From Citrobacter farmeri (GTDB lineage: Bacteria > Pseudomonadota > Gammaproteobacteria > Enterobacterales > Enterobacteriaceae), in the NCBI RefSeq assembly GCF_019048065.1, contig NZ_CP077291.1:124001-188000 (forward strand): DNA of 64,000 nt. Direction: 5' to 3'. Below the pieces are notes generated by a model. It was not told the DNA's origin, made no database searches, and saw only the letters and a list, made by a program, of their open reading frames with translations. The position numbers and the translations under genes are program-made. Positions 55,664 through 64,000 of this stretch are shown here, piece by piece. The stretch's first letter is position 1; each line of letters starts with the position of its first letter.

Positions 55664-56491
55664 TCAATACAGTTCTAATGCACTGGCGAGCGGGGTGACG
55701 CCAAAGCGTTTACCCAGCGCGATCAGTTCTTCGCGGCTGATGGTTTGCTTCATGCCGCCCATCGACAGCACTTTGACTAACACTTCGGCGGACTTCTCGG
55801 CGGTATCGATCAGCCCAAACGTTTCATCCAGCGTCGGGCCGCTGCCGAATACGCCGTGGAACGGCCACAGCACCAACGAATGTTTCTGCATTTCCTGCGC
55901 GGTGGCCTGGCCGATCTCGTCGGTACCCGGCACCATCCACGGCAGAATGCCCACGCCATCCGGGAAGACCACCAGACACTCGGTACTGCCTTCCCACAGT
56001 TTGCGGGTGAAAAGCGCGGTGCTGTTTTCCAGCACATAGGTCAGGGCGATCAGGTTGGTGGCGTGGCAGTGCATGATCACGCGATCTTTACCCTGGGTGG
56101 TTTGGATGCGCTCACAGTGCGACAGGAAATGTGCCGGCAGCTCAGAGGTGGGCACCGCCTCGTTCGTCAGCCCCCATAGAATGTGGTAGCCCGCTCCGTC
56201 GCTGTCCACTTTCACGATGCCTAAATTGGCGGCGGGATCGAGTTGTACGTTGCGGAAGAATTTACCGGAGCCGGTTACGATAAACGGCGTGTTCGCCAGC
56301 AGCGGCATAGGCTGGCTCAGGGCGATGTAGCGCGGTGTACGATGGAAGTCGGCGCTGAAGGGGGCGATGTCCGCATCGTCGAGACGCAGCGTCAGGTTGC
56401 CGCCGTTGCGCTCATCCCAACCTTTCAACCAGGCATCGGAGGTGGCTTTAATCATTCCCTGAACAAACCAGGCGTTGAGAATATTTTGCAT
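55664..56491 (-). CDS. rhaD: L-rhamnulose-1-phosphate aldolase
   Basis: RhaD splits L-rhamnulose-1-phosphate into dihydroxyacetone phosphate and L-lactaldehyde. The 275-residue class II zinc aldolase keeps the zinc ligands in HCHATN and the third histidine in WPFHGVFG, plus the catalytic acid in [18 protein letters not shown] context. The ATG at 56491 ([12 protein letters not shown]) matches E. coli; a longer frame runs into the upstream REP. The C-terminus is one residue longer than E. coli's. Confidence 0.97.
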   Translation of the reverse strand: MQNILNAWFVQGMIKATSDAWLKGWDERNGGNLTLRLDDADIAPFSADFHRTPRYIALSQPMPLLANTPFIVTGSGKFFRNVQLDPAANLGIVKVDSDGAGYHILWGLTNEAVPTSELPAHFLSHCERIQTTQGKDRVIMHCHATNLIALTYVLENSTALFTRKLWEGSTECLVVFPDGVGILPWMVPGTDEIGQATAQEMQKHSLVLWPFHGVFGSGPTLDETFGLIDTAEKSAEVLVKVLSMGGMKQTISREELIALGKRFGVTPLASALELY

Positions 56492-56516
56492 AAAAGATGT
56501 ACCTGTCTTAGTAAAT

Positions 56517-56592
56517 GCCCGATGGCGCTGCGCTATCGGGCCTACGATGTTGAGAGTGTCAGTAGGCCGGATAAGCGCAGCGCCATCCGGCA
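56517..56592. repeat. REP/BIME pair between rhaA and rhaD
   Basis: Two inverted units: GCCCGATGGCGCTGCGCTAT with CGGGCCTAC (56517-56545) and GTAGGCCGGATAAGCGCAGC with GCCATCCGGC (56562-56592). It lies inside the rhaBAD operon and could lower rhaD expression relative to rhaA or protect the rhaBA message. Confidence 0.85.
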
Positions 56593-56600
56593 ATGATGCG

Positions 56601-57860
56601 TTAACCGCGTTTGCTCAAAATCTCTTTCTCATAGGCGCGAACGCTCTCCAGCCACTGGCTGCCGGCTGGCGTGTCATGGCGCTGGCAATACATCTCCCAT
56701 ACTGCCTGCCACGGCAGGCATTTCTGCTCTTCCAGCAGCGCCAGACGCGCGGTGTAATCGCCGCTGGCTTCCAGTTGGCGCAGATGTTCGGTTGGTTCCA
56801 GCAGGGCGCGCAGCAGCGCTTTTTTCATGTTACGGGTGCCGATGACCCATGCCGCGATGCGGTTGATGGAGGCATCGAAGAAGTCGAGACCGATGTGGAC
56901 GCGGTCGAACAGGTTGTGGCGTACGATCTCGCTGGCAATCGCCTGGGTTTCATCATCCAGCAGCACCACATGGTCACTGTCCCAACGCACCGGGCGGCTT
57001 ACGTGCAGCAGCAGACGCGGCACGTACAACATGGCGGCGGAGATTTTGTCGGAGATCACTTCTGTCGGATGGAAGTGGCCCGCATCGAGGCACAGGGCGG
57101 TCTGGCGGCTGGTGGCGTATCCCATGTAGAACTCGTTGGAACCGACGGTGTAGCTTTCCGCGCCGATACCAAAGAGTTTGCTTTCGACGGCGTCGATATG
57201 GTGCGCCGGGTTCAGTTTTTCGCTGATGACCTCATCCAGCGCGTCCATCAGGCGCTGACGCGGGGCCAGGCGGTCCACGGTGACATCTTTCATGCCGTCC
57301 GGGATCCAGATATTCATCACCGACGGTGTGCCCAGTTGCTCTCCAAAGTACGCGGATACGCGGCGGCTGGCCTTACAGTGGTCGATCCAGAACTGGCGGA
57401 TAGTGTCGTCAGCGTGTGCCAGCGTGAAGCCGTCTGCACTCAGCGGATGCGAGAAGCAGGACGGGTTGAAATCCAGACCGAGTTGATGCGCTTTTGCCCA
57501 CTCCACCCAGTTTTTAAAGTGCTCCGGTTTGATTTTGTCGCGGGCGACCGGGGTATCGGATTCCAGATAGATGGCGTGCAGGTTCAGGCGTTTAGGGCCA
57601 GGGATCAGGCTGAGCGCCTGTTCCAGATCGGCGCGTAGCTCATGGGCATTGCGCGCTTTACCCGGATAGTTGCCGGTGGCCTGAATACCGCCGGTCAGCG
57701 ACCCTTCCGGGTTTTCGAAACCGGCTACGTCATCGCCCTGCCAGCAGTGCATCGAGACCGGCAGACGATCGAGCTGGCGCAGTGCCTCCTCGACATCAAT
57801 ACCTACTGCGGCGAAGCGTTGTTTCGCCAGTTCCCAGGCTTGTTCCAGTTGAGTGGTCAT
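56601..57860 (-). CDS. rhaA: L-rhamnose isomerase
   Basis: RhaA isomerises L-rhamnose to L-rhamnulose. The 419-residue TIM-barrel enzyme shows its metal-binding and catalytic segments in [31 protein letters not shown] and [11 protein letters not shown]. The ATG at 57860 ([11 protein letters not shown]) has GGAGC upstream and gives the E. coli length. It overlaps the rhaB stop by 4 bp. All regions needed for activity are present. Confidence 0.98.
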   Translation of the reverse strand: MTTQLEQAWELAKQRFAAVGIDVEEALRQLDRLPVSMHCWQGDDVAGFENPEGSLTGGIQATGNYPGKARNAHELRADLEQALSLIPGPKRLNLHAIYLESDTPVARDKIKPEHFKNWVEWAKAHQLGLDFNPSCFSHPLSADGFTLAHADDTIRQFWIDHCKASRRVSAYFGEQLGTPSVMNIWIPDGMKDVTVDRLAPRQRLMDALDEVISEKLNPAHHIDAVESKLFGIGAESYTVGSNEFYMGYATSRQTALCLDAGHFHPTEVISDKISAAMLYVPRLLLHVSRPVRWDSDHVVLLDDETQAIASEIVRHNLFDRVHIGLDFFDASINRIAAWVIGTRNMKKALLRALLEPTEHLRQLEASGDYTARLALLEEQKCLPWQAVWEMYCQRHDTPAGSQWLESVRAYEKEILSKRG

Positions 57861-59326
57861 GCGCAAAGCTCCTTTGTCTGTCGTTTTGAATGAAATTGCG
57901 CGACATAGCGGGCAATCTCACTGTCAGGATTGGGGGTAAACGTGGTCAGGTTGTAATTGGCGGTGACCACCTGGCGGAAGTCATCGACATTGTTGAGTTC
58001 ATCCAGTGTCATCAGTTGGATACCGATGTTGCCGAGTGTGGACGCTTCAATAGGGCCGGCTATTACGCGGATGCCGCAAGCATCGGCGCAAAGTTGGTTC
58101 AGCAGGACGTTCTGGCAGCCGCCGCCGACAATATGCAACTGGCTGAAGGACTCGCCGCGTAGCGTCGACAGTTCCTGCAACACATCGGCGTAGAGCAGCG
58201 CCAGGCTGTCGAAAATACAGCGGGCCAGCTCCGCGTCGCTGTCGGGTACCGGTTGCCCGGATTCGCGGCAGGCGGCCTGAATTTCGGCGCTCATGTTGGC
58301 GGGGTTAATAAAGCGATCGTCATTCGGGTTGATCAGAAAGCGACAAGCGGGCAATGACTGCGTGGCGGCAATCAGCGCGGGCAGGTCGTCCACCTGACGC
58401 TCTTTTAGCACGCGCTGTAGCAGCCACAGTCCCATAATATTTTTCAGTACCCGATAGCGCCCTTCCGCGCCGCCTTCATTAGTGATGTTCGCCGCCAGCG
58501 CGGCGTCGTTGGTGTAAGGCGTTCTGCTTTCAAAGCCCATTAACGACCAGGTGCCGGATGAGAGATACGCGCTGTGTTTATCGGCCAGTGGCGAGGCGAT
58601 CACCGCGCTGGCGGTGTCATGACTGGCGACAGCCACCACGGGGATCTGATTCTTCTGCGGGCAAATCCAGTAACCAATCACGTTGCCCGGATGCGTCGGG
58701 TGACCAAACCAGGCGTTGTCCGCCCCCGTCCACGCCAGCAGCGTTTCATCCCAGTCGTCGCTGTTGATATTCACCAGTTGCGTGGTGGTGGCGTTGGTGT
58801 ATTCCCAGTTCAATTCGCCGGTCAGACGAAAGCTGAAGTAGTCGGGGATCAGCAGGGCGTGCGTAACGTGCGCAACCAGCTCGGGCTGCTGTTCGACCTG
58901 CGCACGCAGCTGGTAAAGCGTGTTGAACGGCAGGAACTGGATCCCGCTGCGTTGGTAAATAGCGCATTTACCGAGCTGTTCCTGTGCGCGCTGCATCACC
59001 CCTGTGGTACGGCTGTCACGGTAGGAAACCGGTAGCCCGACGCGCTGACCTTGCTTATCGATCAGGACATAGTCCACGCCCCAGGTATCAATACCGATGC
59101 TGTCAATGCGGATGCCTTCATCGCAGACTTTTTCCAGCCCCAGGCGGATGGCGTCTTCGAGGCTGTCGAGATCCCAGGTGTCGAAACCGTCCTGCTTTTG
59201 CAGGCAGTTGACGAAGCGATGGATTTCACGCAGCGTCAGGGTGCGATGTTCACTGTCATAGCGCGCCAGCATTACACGTCCGCTGGAGGCGCCAAGATCG
59301 ACAGCGACACAATGGCGAAAAGTCAT
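57857..59326 (-). CDS. rhaB: L-rhamnulokinase
   Basis: RhaB phosphorylates L-rhamnulose at C1 using ATP. The 489-residue FGGY-family kinase has the N-terminal phosphate loop [11 protein letters not shown], the catalytic-base region [10 protein letters not shown], and the adenosine-binding C-terminal HIVGGGCQN and [12 protein letters not shown]. It is the first gene of the leftward operon, controlled by RhaS and CRP from the intergenic region. Length equals that of the E. coli protein. Confidence 0.98.
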   Translation of the reverse strand: MTFRHCVAVDLGASSGRVMLARYDSEHRTLTLREIHRFVNCLQKQDGFDTWDLDSLEDAIRLGLEKVCDEGIRIDSIGIDTWGVDYVLIDKQGQRVGLPVSYRDSRTTGVMQRAQEQLGKCAIYQRSGIQFLPFNTLYQLRAQVEQQPELVAHVTHALLIPDYFSFRLTGELNWEYTNATTTQLVNINSDDWDETLLAWTGADNAWFGHPTHPGNVIGYWICPQKNQIPVVAVASHDTASAVIASPLADKHSAYLSSGTWSLMGFESRTPYTNDAALAANITNEGGAEGRYRVLKNIMGLWLLQRVLKERQVDDLPALIAATQSLPACRFLINPNDDRFINPANMSAEIQAACRESGQPVPDSDAELARCIFDSLALLYADVLQELSTLRGESFSQLHIVGGGCQNVLLNQLCADACGIRVIAGPIEASTLGNIGIQLMTLDELNNVDDFRQVVTANYNLTTFTPNPDSEIARYVAQFHSKRQTKELCA

Positions 59327-59626
59327 AGTGAGGTCCTTCTGAGTTTCATTAAGCCCAGTCTAGAAAACCTCGTCATGGCTCACCTTCTTGTTACTGACAG
59401 GCAGAATAGGCCGCTGGCAAGAAAGCAAAGGTGAACGTGATAACGTTCACAGTTTCCGGTAATAGGCGCGATTTCCCCTGATGTGACGCCGTCCGCATTT
59501 CCGGATCTTTCCCGTCTTTTCTTGAAAAATTGACCCTGTTTGCACGGTTTCGTGTCAAAAATTTAAGGTGAGGTGGCTAACCCTTAATTACTATTTCTGA
59601 CATGTTCATTTGACCCGGATGCCATC
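59327..59626. promoter_or_regulatory. rhaB-rhaS divergent control region (rhaBAD and rhaSR promoters)
   Basis: Exactly 300 bp. For rhaBAD (leftward): a -10 TAGACT (plus-strand 59357-59362), RhaS half-sites at about 59381-59397 and 59416-59432 (containing TTACTGA and TGGCAAGAAAG, as in E. coli rhaI), and a CRP site TGTGAACGTTATCACG on the minus strand (59436-59451). For rhaSR (rightward), RhaR probably binds the AT-rich part near 59520-59600, but I cannot mark it exactly. The layout equals that of E. coli. Confidence 0.9.
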
Positions 59627-60463
59627 ATGACCGTACTGCACAGCGTGGATTTTTTTCCATCAGGTAAAGCGCCCGTGGCCATTGAGCCCCGGCTACCTCA
59701 GTCCGCTTTTCCAGAACATCATCATGATTTTCATGAGATTGTGATTGTGGAACATGGCACCGGTATTCATGTATTCAATGGACAGCCCTATACCATCAGC
59801 GGTGGTACGGTCTGCTTTGTTCGCGACCATGATCGGCACTTGTATGAACATACGGACAATCTTTGCCTGACCAATGTGCTCTACCGCTCGCCCGATGCAT
59901 TCCGCTTCCTGGCCGGGTTGGATCAATTGCTGCCGCAGGAACAGGATGGCGTGTACCCCTCCCACTGGCGGGTGAATCAGAGTGCGCTGCAACAGGTACG
60001 TCAACTGGTGGCAAAAATGGAACAGGATGGCGATGAGAGCGATCTCCCCGGCGTGGCCAATCGTGAAATTCTGTTCATGCAGTTGCTGGTGCTGTTACGC
60101 AAAAGCAGCCTGATGGAAGGGGCGGAAAATAACGATGCGCGCCTGAATCATCTGATGGCCTGGCTGGAAGATCATTTTGCCGAGGAAGTATGCTGGGAGG
60201 TGCTGGCCGATCGGTTCTCGCTGTCCCTGCGGACATTGCACCGCCAGTTGAAACAACAGACCGGGTTAACGCCGCAGCGCTATCTTAATCGTCTGCGTTT
60301 AATCAAGGCCCGCCATCTGTTACGCCATAGCGATGAAAGCGTCACGGAGATCGCTTATCGCTGCGGTTTCGGCGACAGTAACCACTTTTCGACTCTGTTT
60401 CGCCGTGAATTTGACTGGTCGCCTCGCGATATCCGCCAGGGACGGGATGCGTTACTTCAGTAA
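59627..60463 (+). CDS. rhaS: RhaS, activator of rhaBAD and rhaT
   Basis: RhaS is an AraC/XylS-family activator that binds L-rhamnose and switches on rhaBAD and rhaT. The 278-residue protein has an N-terminal cupin sugar-binding domain ([16 protein letters not shown]) and a C-terminal double helix-turn-helix (about 175-275: [17 protein letters not shown], then [17 protein letters not shown]). It is the first gene of rhaSR. Length and N-terminus match E. coli RhaS. Confidence 0.97.
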   Translation: MTVLHSVDFFPSGKAPVAIEPRLPQSAFPEHHHDFHEIVIVEHGTGIHVFNGQPYTISGGTVCFVRDHDRHLYEHTDNLCLTNVLYRSPDAFRFLAGLDQLLPQEQDGVYPSHWRVNQSALQQVRQLVAKMEQDGDESDLPGVANREILFMQLLVLLRKSSLMEGAENNDARLNHLMAWLEDHFAEEVCWEVLADRFSLSLRTLHRQLKQQTGLTPQRYLNRLRLIKARHLLRHSDESVTEIAYRCGFGDSNHFSTLFRREFDWSPRDIRQGRDALLQ

Positions 60464-60519
60464 CGCGAATACTATCAACGTTTTTCGCCGCCAAATCGCT
60501 GATAATCATCGTTCTGTGA

Positions 60520-60605
60520 TGCCGGATGGCGACGCGGTGGCGTCTTATCCGGCCTACGTGTTTACGTAATTTGTAGGCCGGATAAGGCGAAGCTGCCATC
60601 CGGCA
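60520..60605. repeat. REP/BIME pair inside the rhaSR operon
   Basis: Inverted units GCCGGATGGCGACGCGG...CCTACG (60520-60557) and GTAGGCCGGATAAGGCG...CCGGCA (60573-60605) occupy the gap between rhaS and rhaR, ending only about 12 bp before the rhaR start codon. They could reduce rhaR translation or protect the rhaS message. Confidence 0.87.
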
Positions 60606-60617
60606 AGGAATATTCTG

Positions 60618-61466
60618 GTGGCGAATCAACTGATTCTTCTAAAAGACGACTTCTTTGCGAATGCCGGACAGGCCGTCGCCGTTGCCGATCGCTATCCGCA
60701 GGATGTGTTTGCCGAACATACGCATGATTTCTGTGAGCTGGTGATTGTCTGGCGAGGCAATGGCCTGCATGTGCTGAACGACCGTCCCTATCGCATCACC
60801 CGTGGCGATCTGTTTTATATCCGCGCTGAAGACAAGCACTCCTATACCTCCGTTAATGACCTCGTGTTGCAGAACATCATCTATTGCCCGGAGCGGCTAA
60901 AGCTGAATCTGGGCTGGGAGAGTGCAATTCCGGGTTTTAACGGCACGCCGCGGCAACCCCACTGGCGACTGGGCAGTGTCGGAATGACGCAGGCGCGCCA
61001 GGTGATAAGCCAGATTGAGCATGAAAGTAACCAGCACGATCCACTCGCCAACGATATGGCGGAGCTGCTCTTTGGCCAACTGGTGATGACGCTGAAGCGC
61101 CATCGCTATGCCACCGATACGCTGCCGGCGACCTCCAGTGAAACGTTGCTGGATAAACTGATAACCGCGCTGGCAGCCAGTCTGGAACGTCCGTTTGCGC
61201 TGGATGCCTTTTGCGATCGGGAAGCGTGCAGTGAACGCGTGCTGCGCCAGCAGTTTCGTAGCCAGACCGGGATGACAATTAACCAGTATCAGCGTCAGGT
61301 TCGCGTCTGCCATGCGCAATATCTGCTTCAGCACAGCCGCCTGATGATTGGTGAAATTTCGATGAAGTGTGGATTTGAGGACAGTAACTACTTTTCTGTG
61401 GTGTTCACGCGGGAAACCGGGATGACGCCCAGTCAATGGCGTCATCTCAGTAACTCAAGTGATTAG
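60618..61466 (+). CDS. rhaR: RhaR, activator of rhaSR
   Basis: RhaR is an AraC-family activator that, with L-rhamnose, turns on the rhaSR operon itself. The 282-residue protein has the N-terminal cupin ([16 protein letters not shown]) and C-terminal helix-turn-helix pair (about 178-278, [16 protein letters not shown] and [15 protein letters not shown]). The start is GTG at 60618, preceded by a short GGA. Its stop codon overlaps that of the convergent rhaT by a few bases. Confidence 0.96.
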   Translation: MANQLILLKDDFFANAGQAVAVADRYPQDVFAEHTHDFCELVIVWRGNGLHVLNDRPYRITRGDLFYIRAEDKHSYTSVNDLVLQNIIYCPERLKLNLGWESAIPGFNGTPRQPHWRLGSVGMTQARQVISQIEHESNQHDPLANDMAELLFGQLVMTLKRHRYATDTLPATSSETLLDKLITALAASLERPFALDAFCDREACSERVLRQQFRSQTGMTINQYQRQVRVCHAQYLLQHSRLMIGEISMKCGFEDSNYFSVVFTRETGMTPSQWRHLSNSSD

Positions 61467-62497
61467 CTTGCCATGCCCAGGCCGACAATGTTGGCGGCGA
61501 TGATGATCACCACGCATCCCAGACTCAGTACGCCGACAGGACGACGCCCGGCGTTGTTCCACTCTTTCAGCACCAGACCGACGATACCACCGCACAGCAC
61601 GTAGAAACTCATGTGCAGCATCCAACTGATGTAGTCATATTGCGCCGGAATACGCGCGTGGCCCCAGGCGTAGAAAAAGAACTGCAAATACCACATCAGG
61701 CCACCGAGCGCAGACAGCAGCACGTTGGTGATGATCAGTGATTTTGCCAGCGAGAAGTCGGCTTTTACCGACAGGTTCTTCACTTTTGCCAGACGAATAA
61801 AACAGAAGCCCAGGTTGACCAGCGCGCCGCCGCCCATGATCACCACATAGCTTGGCAGCGCGACATACAGCGGGTCTACACCCAGCGCTGCGGCAGCTTC
61901 ATGCATCGGTTTTGCGGCGTTCATCGCAAATGACATACCTGCGGAGAAAATGCCGCACATTACGGCCAGCAGTAGCCCTTTTTTCAGATTGAAATCTTCG
62001 GCTTTGATGCCCATTTTGCGCTCTTTGAGCTGACCCGCACGAGTGACGATCCCAACACCAATCAGCGCAACCAGCACCCCGAGCAGGGTCATACGCCCGC
62101 CTTCGGTGTTAATCAGCACATCAAAGTTGCCGTTGATGATAGGGGTCATCAGCGTACCGACAATCAGCGTGATGCCGATAGCAATGCCAATCCCCATCGA
62201 CATGCCGAGGTAGCGCATGGTCAGGCCGTAGTTGATATTGCCGATGCCCCACATTGCGCCGAACAGAAATACCGGCAGTAGAGTGGAGAGGCTGAACGAA
62301 CTGTAATAGGCCCAGAAGTCGGGCAGCAGCATGGCGCTAATGGTCCAGGGAAGAATCAACCAGGAGACAATCCCGCCGACCGACCACATCGTTTCCCATG
62401 ACCACTGTTTCACTTGTTTGAACGGGGCATAGAAACAGGCCGCACTGGCTGCGCCTATCAAATGCCAAAAAATACCCATCGTAATCGCGTTACTCAT
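61463..62497 (-). CDS. rhaT: L-rhamnose-proton symporter RhaT
   Basis: RhaT is the E. coli-type ten-segment DMT-superfamily importer of L-rhamnose with H+. The 344-residue protein has the repeated helices of the family and the motifs [32 protein letters not shown] and the C-terminal [12 protein letters not shown]. The ATG at 62497 is used; a GTG just before it is in frame. It is a complete second uptake route beside the ABC importer, under its own CRP site and probable RhaS sites. Confidence 0.96.
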   Translation of the reverse strand: MSNAITMGIFWHLIGAASAACFYAPFKQVKQWSWETMWSVGGIVSWLILPWTISAMLLPDFWAYYSSFSLSTLLPVFLFGAMWGIGNINYGLTMRYLGMSMGIGIAIGITLIVGTLMTPIINGNFDVLINTEGGRMTLLGVLVALIGVGIVTRAGQLKERKMGIKAEDFNLKKGLLLAVMCGIFSAGMSFAMNAAKPMHEAAAALGVDPLYVALPSYVVIMGGGALVNLGFCFIRLAKVKNLSVKADFSLAKSLIITNVLLSALGGLMWYLQFFFYAWGHARIPAQYDYISWMLHMSFYVLCGGIVGLVLKEWNNAGRRPVGVLSLGCVVIIIAANIVGLGMAS

Positions 62498-62594
62498 CAC
62501 ATCATCCTCATTGTTTTTATCGTCGTTTCTACCCTTCCGACGTCATGAGTTTAAAAATTGCGCAGATGTATAACCTTTTGCCGATTGCCGCGAT

Positions 62595-62641
62595 TTTCCC
62601 TTTCTGGCAAAGACCCGGTTAAGTGGGTGATATGGCTCACA
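62595..62641 (-). promoter_or_regulatory. CRP and candidate RhaS sites upstream of rhaT
   Basis: On the minus strand TGTGAGCCATATCACC (62626-62641) fits the CRP consensus with one deviation. Next to it, TTTGCCAGAAAGGG (62598-62611 region) resembles the RhaS half-site seen at rhaBAD. Arrangement CRP upstream, RhaS downstream toward the gene, as at rhaBAD. Confidence 0.65.
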
Positions 62642-62688
62642 TAATCAACAATAGACGCTTTTGTAATAACCTTATTAAAAGTACGGCA

Positions 62689-62726
62689 TTGATAATCATT
62701 TTCAATATCATTTAATTAACTATAAT
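62689..62726 (+). promoter_or_regulatory. sodA promoter with probable Fur box
   Basis: TATAAT at 62721-62726 is a perfect -10 element. Just upstream, TTGATAATCATTTTCAATAT (62689-62708) resembles the Fur consensus GATAATGATAATCATTATC. E. coli sodA is known to be repressed by Fur, ArcA and others and activated by SoxS. The remaining sites are not resolved here. Confidence 0.65.
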
Positions 62727-62783
62727 GAACCAACTGCTTACGCGGCGTTAACACCCGGCCGCTCGACAATAATGGAGATGAAT

Positions 62784-63404
62784 ATGAGTTATACACTGCC
62801 ATCCCTGCCGTACGCTTATGATGCGCTGGAACCGCACTTCGATAAGCAGACGATGGAAATCCACCATACCAAACATCATCAGACTTATGTAAACAACGCT
62901 AACGCGGCGCTGGAAAGTCTGCCTGAATTCGCTAACCTGTCTGCAGAAGAGCTGATCGCTAAACTGGATCAGGTACCTGCCGACAAGAAAACCGTTCTGC
63001 GTAACAACGCGGGCGGTCACGCTAACCACAGCCTGTTCTGGAAAGGCCTGAAAAAGGGCACCACCCTGCAGGGCGATCTGAAAGCGGCTATCGAACGTGA
63101 TTTCGGCTCTGTTGATAACTTCAAAGCAGAGTTTGAAAAAGCCGCGGCAACCCGTTTCGGTTCAGGCTGGGCCTGGCTGGTACTGAAAGGTGACAAACTG
63201 GCGGTTGTTTCTACCGCAAACCAGGATTCCCCGCTGATGGGTGAAGCCATTTCTGGCGCTTCCGGTTTCCCGATTGTGGGTCTGGATGTGTGGGAGCACG
63301 CTTACTACCTGAAATTCCAGAACCGTCGTCCGGACTACATCAACGAGTTCTGGAACGTAGTGAACTGGGACGAAGCGGCTGCGCGTTTCGCGGCGAAAAA
63401 ATAA
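62784..63404 (+). CDS. sodA: Manganese superoxide dismutase
   Basis: SodA dismutates superoxide in the cytosol. The 206-residue protein has all four manganese ligands (His27 in [12 protein letters not shown], His82 in GHANHSLFW, Asp and His in LDVWEHAYY) and the Mn-type GGHANHS and GSGWAWLV segments. The ATG at 62784 ([19 protein letters not shown]) is preceded by GGAG at 7-bp spacing; a frame four codons longer has a poorer site. A terminator follows. Confidence 0.98.
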   Translation: MSYTLPSLPYAYDALEPHFDKQTMEIHHTKHHQTYVNNANAALESLPEFANLSAEELIAKLDQVPADKKTVLRNNAGGHANHSLFWKGLKKGTTLQGDLKAAIERDFGSVDNFKAEFEKAAATRFGSGWAWLVLKGDKLAVVSTANQDSPLMGEAISGASGFPIVGLDVWEHAYYLKFQNRRPDYINEFWNVVNWDEAAARFAAKK

Positions 63405-63434
63405 GTCTTATTTAACAAGATGTAGCGTTTGAAT

Positions 63435-63466
63435 AACCCCGTCGGCGCGGCCGGTGGGGTTTTTTT
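63435..63466 (+). terminator. Terminator after sodA
   Basis: Arms AACCCC and GGGGTT enclose an inner CGGC/GCCG stem (63435-63461), followed by a run of T to about 63466. Confidence 0.88.
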
Positions 63467-63502
63467 GTGATCAAAATCGGACCAAAAACAGTGATCCATA
63501 AA

Positions 63503-63523
63503 AAATGAAACATTGTTTTGTTA
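63503..63523 (+). promoter_or_regulatory. KdgR operator upstream of kdgT
   Basis: The sequence AAATGAAACATTGTTTTGTT fits the KdgR consensus (AAATGAAA, A-rich left arm and TGTTTYATT right arm) very well. KdgR represses the KDG/pectin-breakdown regulon and is expected to control kdgT. Confidence 0.8.
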
Positions 63524-63597
63524 TGTGGTTGGGATCACTTTTATTATTGTGCTGAATGTCTATCGTTGACACATCTTTACATCGGAAGGTGATGGAA

Positions 63598-64000
63598 ATG
63601 CAGATTAAACGCACGATAGAAAAAATCCCTGGTGGCATGATGCTCGTCCCTTTGTTCCTGGGCGCGTTGTGCCACACGTTCTCTCCTGACGCGGGGAAAT
63701 ATTTTGGCTCATTCACCAACGGGATGATCACCGGTACGGTGCCAATTCTGGCCGTGTGGTTTTTCTGCATGGGGGCCTCCATCAAGCTGAGCGCGACGGG
63801 GACCGTCCTGCGTAAGTCCGGTACGCTGGTGGTGACCAAAATTGCGGTGGCATGGGTGGTAGCGGCGATTGCCTCACGGATTATCCCTGAACATGGTGTG
63901 GAGGCAGGGTTCTTTGCCGGGCTGTCAACACTGGCGCTGGTTGCGGCAATGGATATGACCAACGGCGGGCTGTACGCGTCGATCATGCAGCAGTACGGCA
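63598..64000 (+). CDS. kdgT: 2-keto-3-deoxygluconate permease (5' part, cut by window edge)
   Basis: KdgT imports 2-keto-3-deoxygluconate with protons. The first 134 codons are present ([18 protein letters not shown], then [17 protein letters not shown]) and match the E. coli protein closely. The ATG at 63598 has GGAAGG 8 bp upstream; an ATG at 63592 is too close. The gene continues past the right edge. It is under a KdgR operator. Confidence 0.95.
   Translation, partial: MQIKRTIEKIPGGMMLVPLFLGALCHTFSPDAGKYFGSFTNGMITGTVPILAVWFFCMGASIKLSATGTVLRKSGTLVVTKIAVAWVVAAIASRIIPEHGVEAGFFAGLSTLALVAAMDMTNGGLYASIMQQYG

Noticed and set aside
56475..57638. A 387-codon open frame antisense to rhaA, starting in the REP element
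   Set aside because: Its composition is a shadow of rhaA and REP sequence; no family features are visible.

Overview
The window is a chromosomal segment of an Enterobacteriaceae bacterium close to Escherichia, Salmonella and Citrobacter, most likely a Citrobacter. The backbone gene order matches the E. coli engB-kdgT region: csrC, yihI, hemN, glnG-glnL-glnA, bipA, ompL, yihO to yihY, dtd, yiiD, fdhE, fdoIHG, fdhD, rhaM to rhaT, sodA, kdgT. The proteins are near-identical in length and motifs to their E. coli counterparts as I remember them. The genus is inferred from memory, not from a search.

Layout. 1-9.3 kb holds conserved core: the engB promoter edge, the CsrC sRNA, yihI, hemN, the small gene yshB, the NtrBC/glutamine synthetase operon with its NtrC and sigma-54 sites, and bipA. 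9.3-22.1 kb is a complete sulfoquinovose (sulfo-EMP) locus with an extra TauE/SafE-type exporter gene between yihQ and yihR. 22.1-25.2 kb is an accessory autotransporter. 25.2-28.1 kb is yihX-yihY-dtd-yiiD, packed with overlapping ends. 28.1-29.9 kb holds an accessory esterase and a ribbon-helix-helix/PIN toxin-antitoxin pair. 29.9-40.4 kb is the formate dehydrogenase-O region: fdhE, fdoIHG with an in-frame selenocysteine codon and SECIS hairpin, and fdhD. It is interrupted between fdhE and fdoI by a three-gene operon encoding a secreted VWA-domain protein, a sensor kinase and a response regulator. 40.5-46.0 kb is a DUF1471 protein and an uncharacterised sugar PTS operon (phosphofructokinase-like enzyme, EIIB, EIIC, class II aldolase, small coiled-coil protein, EIIA, P-loop kinase). 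46.0-49.4 kb is an AzlCD-type amino-acid exporter with a divergent XRE-cupin regulator, then an outer-membrane carbohydrate porin. 49.4-62.5 kb is an enlarged L-rhamnose regulon: rhaBAD continues into a ribose-type ABC importer, a lactaldehyde reductase and rhaM, while rhaS, rhaR and the rhaT symporter are also present. 62.5-64 kb is sodA and the start of kdgT.

How the genes work together. The yih locus would import sulfoquinovosides (OmpL, YihO/P), hydrolyse, epimerise and isomerise them (YihQ, R, S), phosphorylate and split the product (YihV, YihT), reduce the C3 sulfonate (YihU) and export it, with the TauE-like protein as an additional exit candidate. The rha locus has two independent uptake routes feeding one catabolic path, with the lactaldehyde reductase built into the operon. 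The PTS operon contains every step from import to triose phosphates, but no regulator; a perfect CRP palindrome lies upstream.

Most worth following up: the VWA/two-component operon with an 11-bp tandem repeat in its promoter region, the orphan PTS/PFK/aldolase/kinase operon, the exporter inside the sulfoquinovose locus, and the dual rhamnose uptake system. No tRNA, rRNA, CRISPR array, prophage or insertion sequence was seen.
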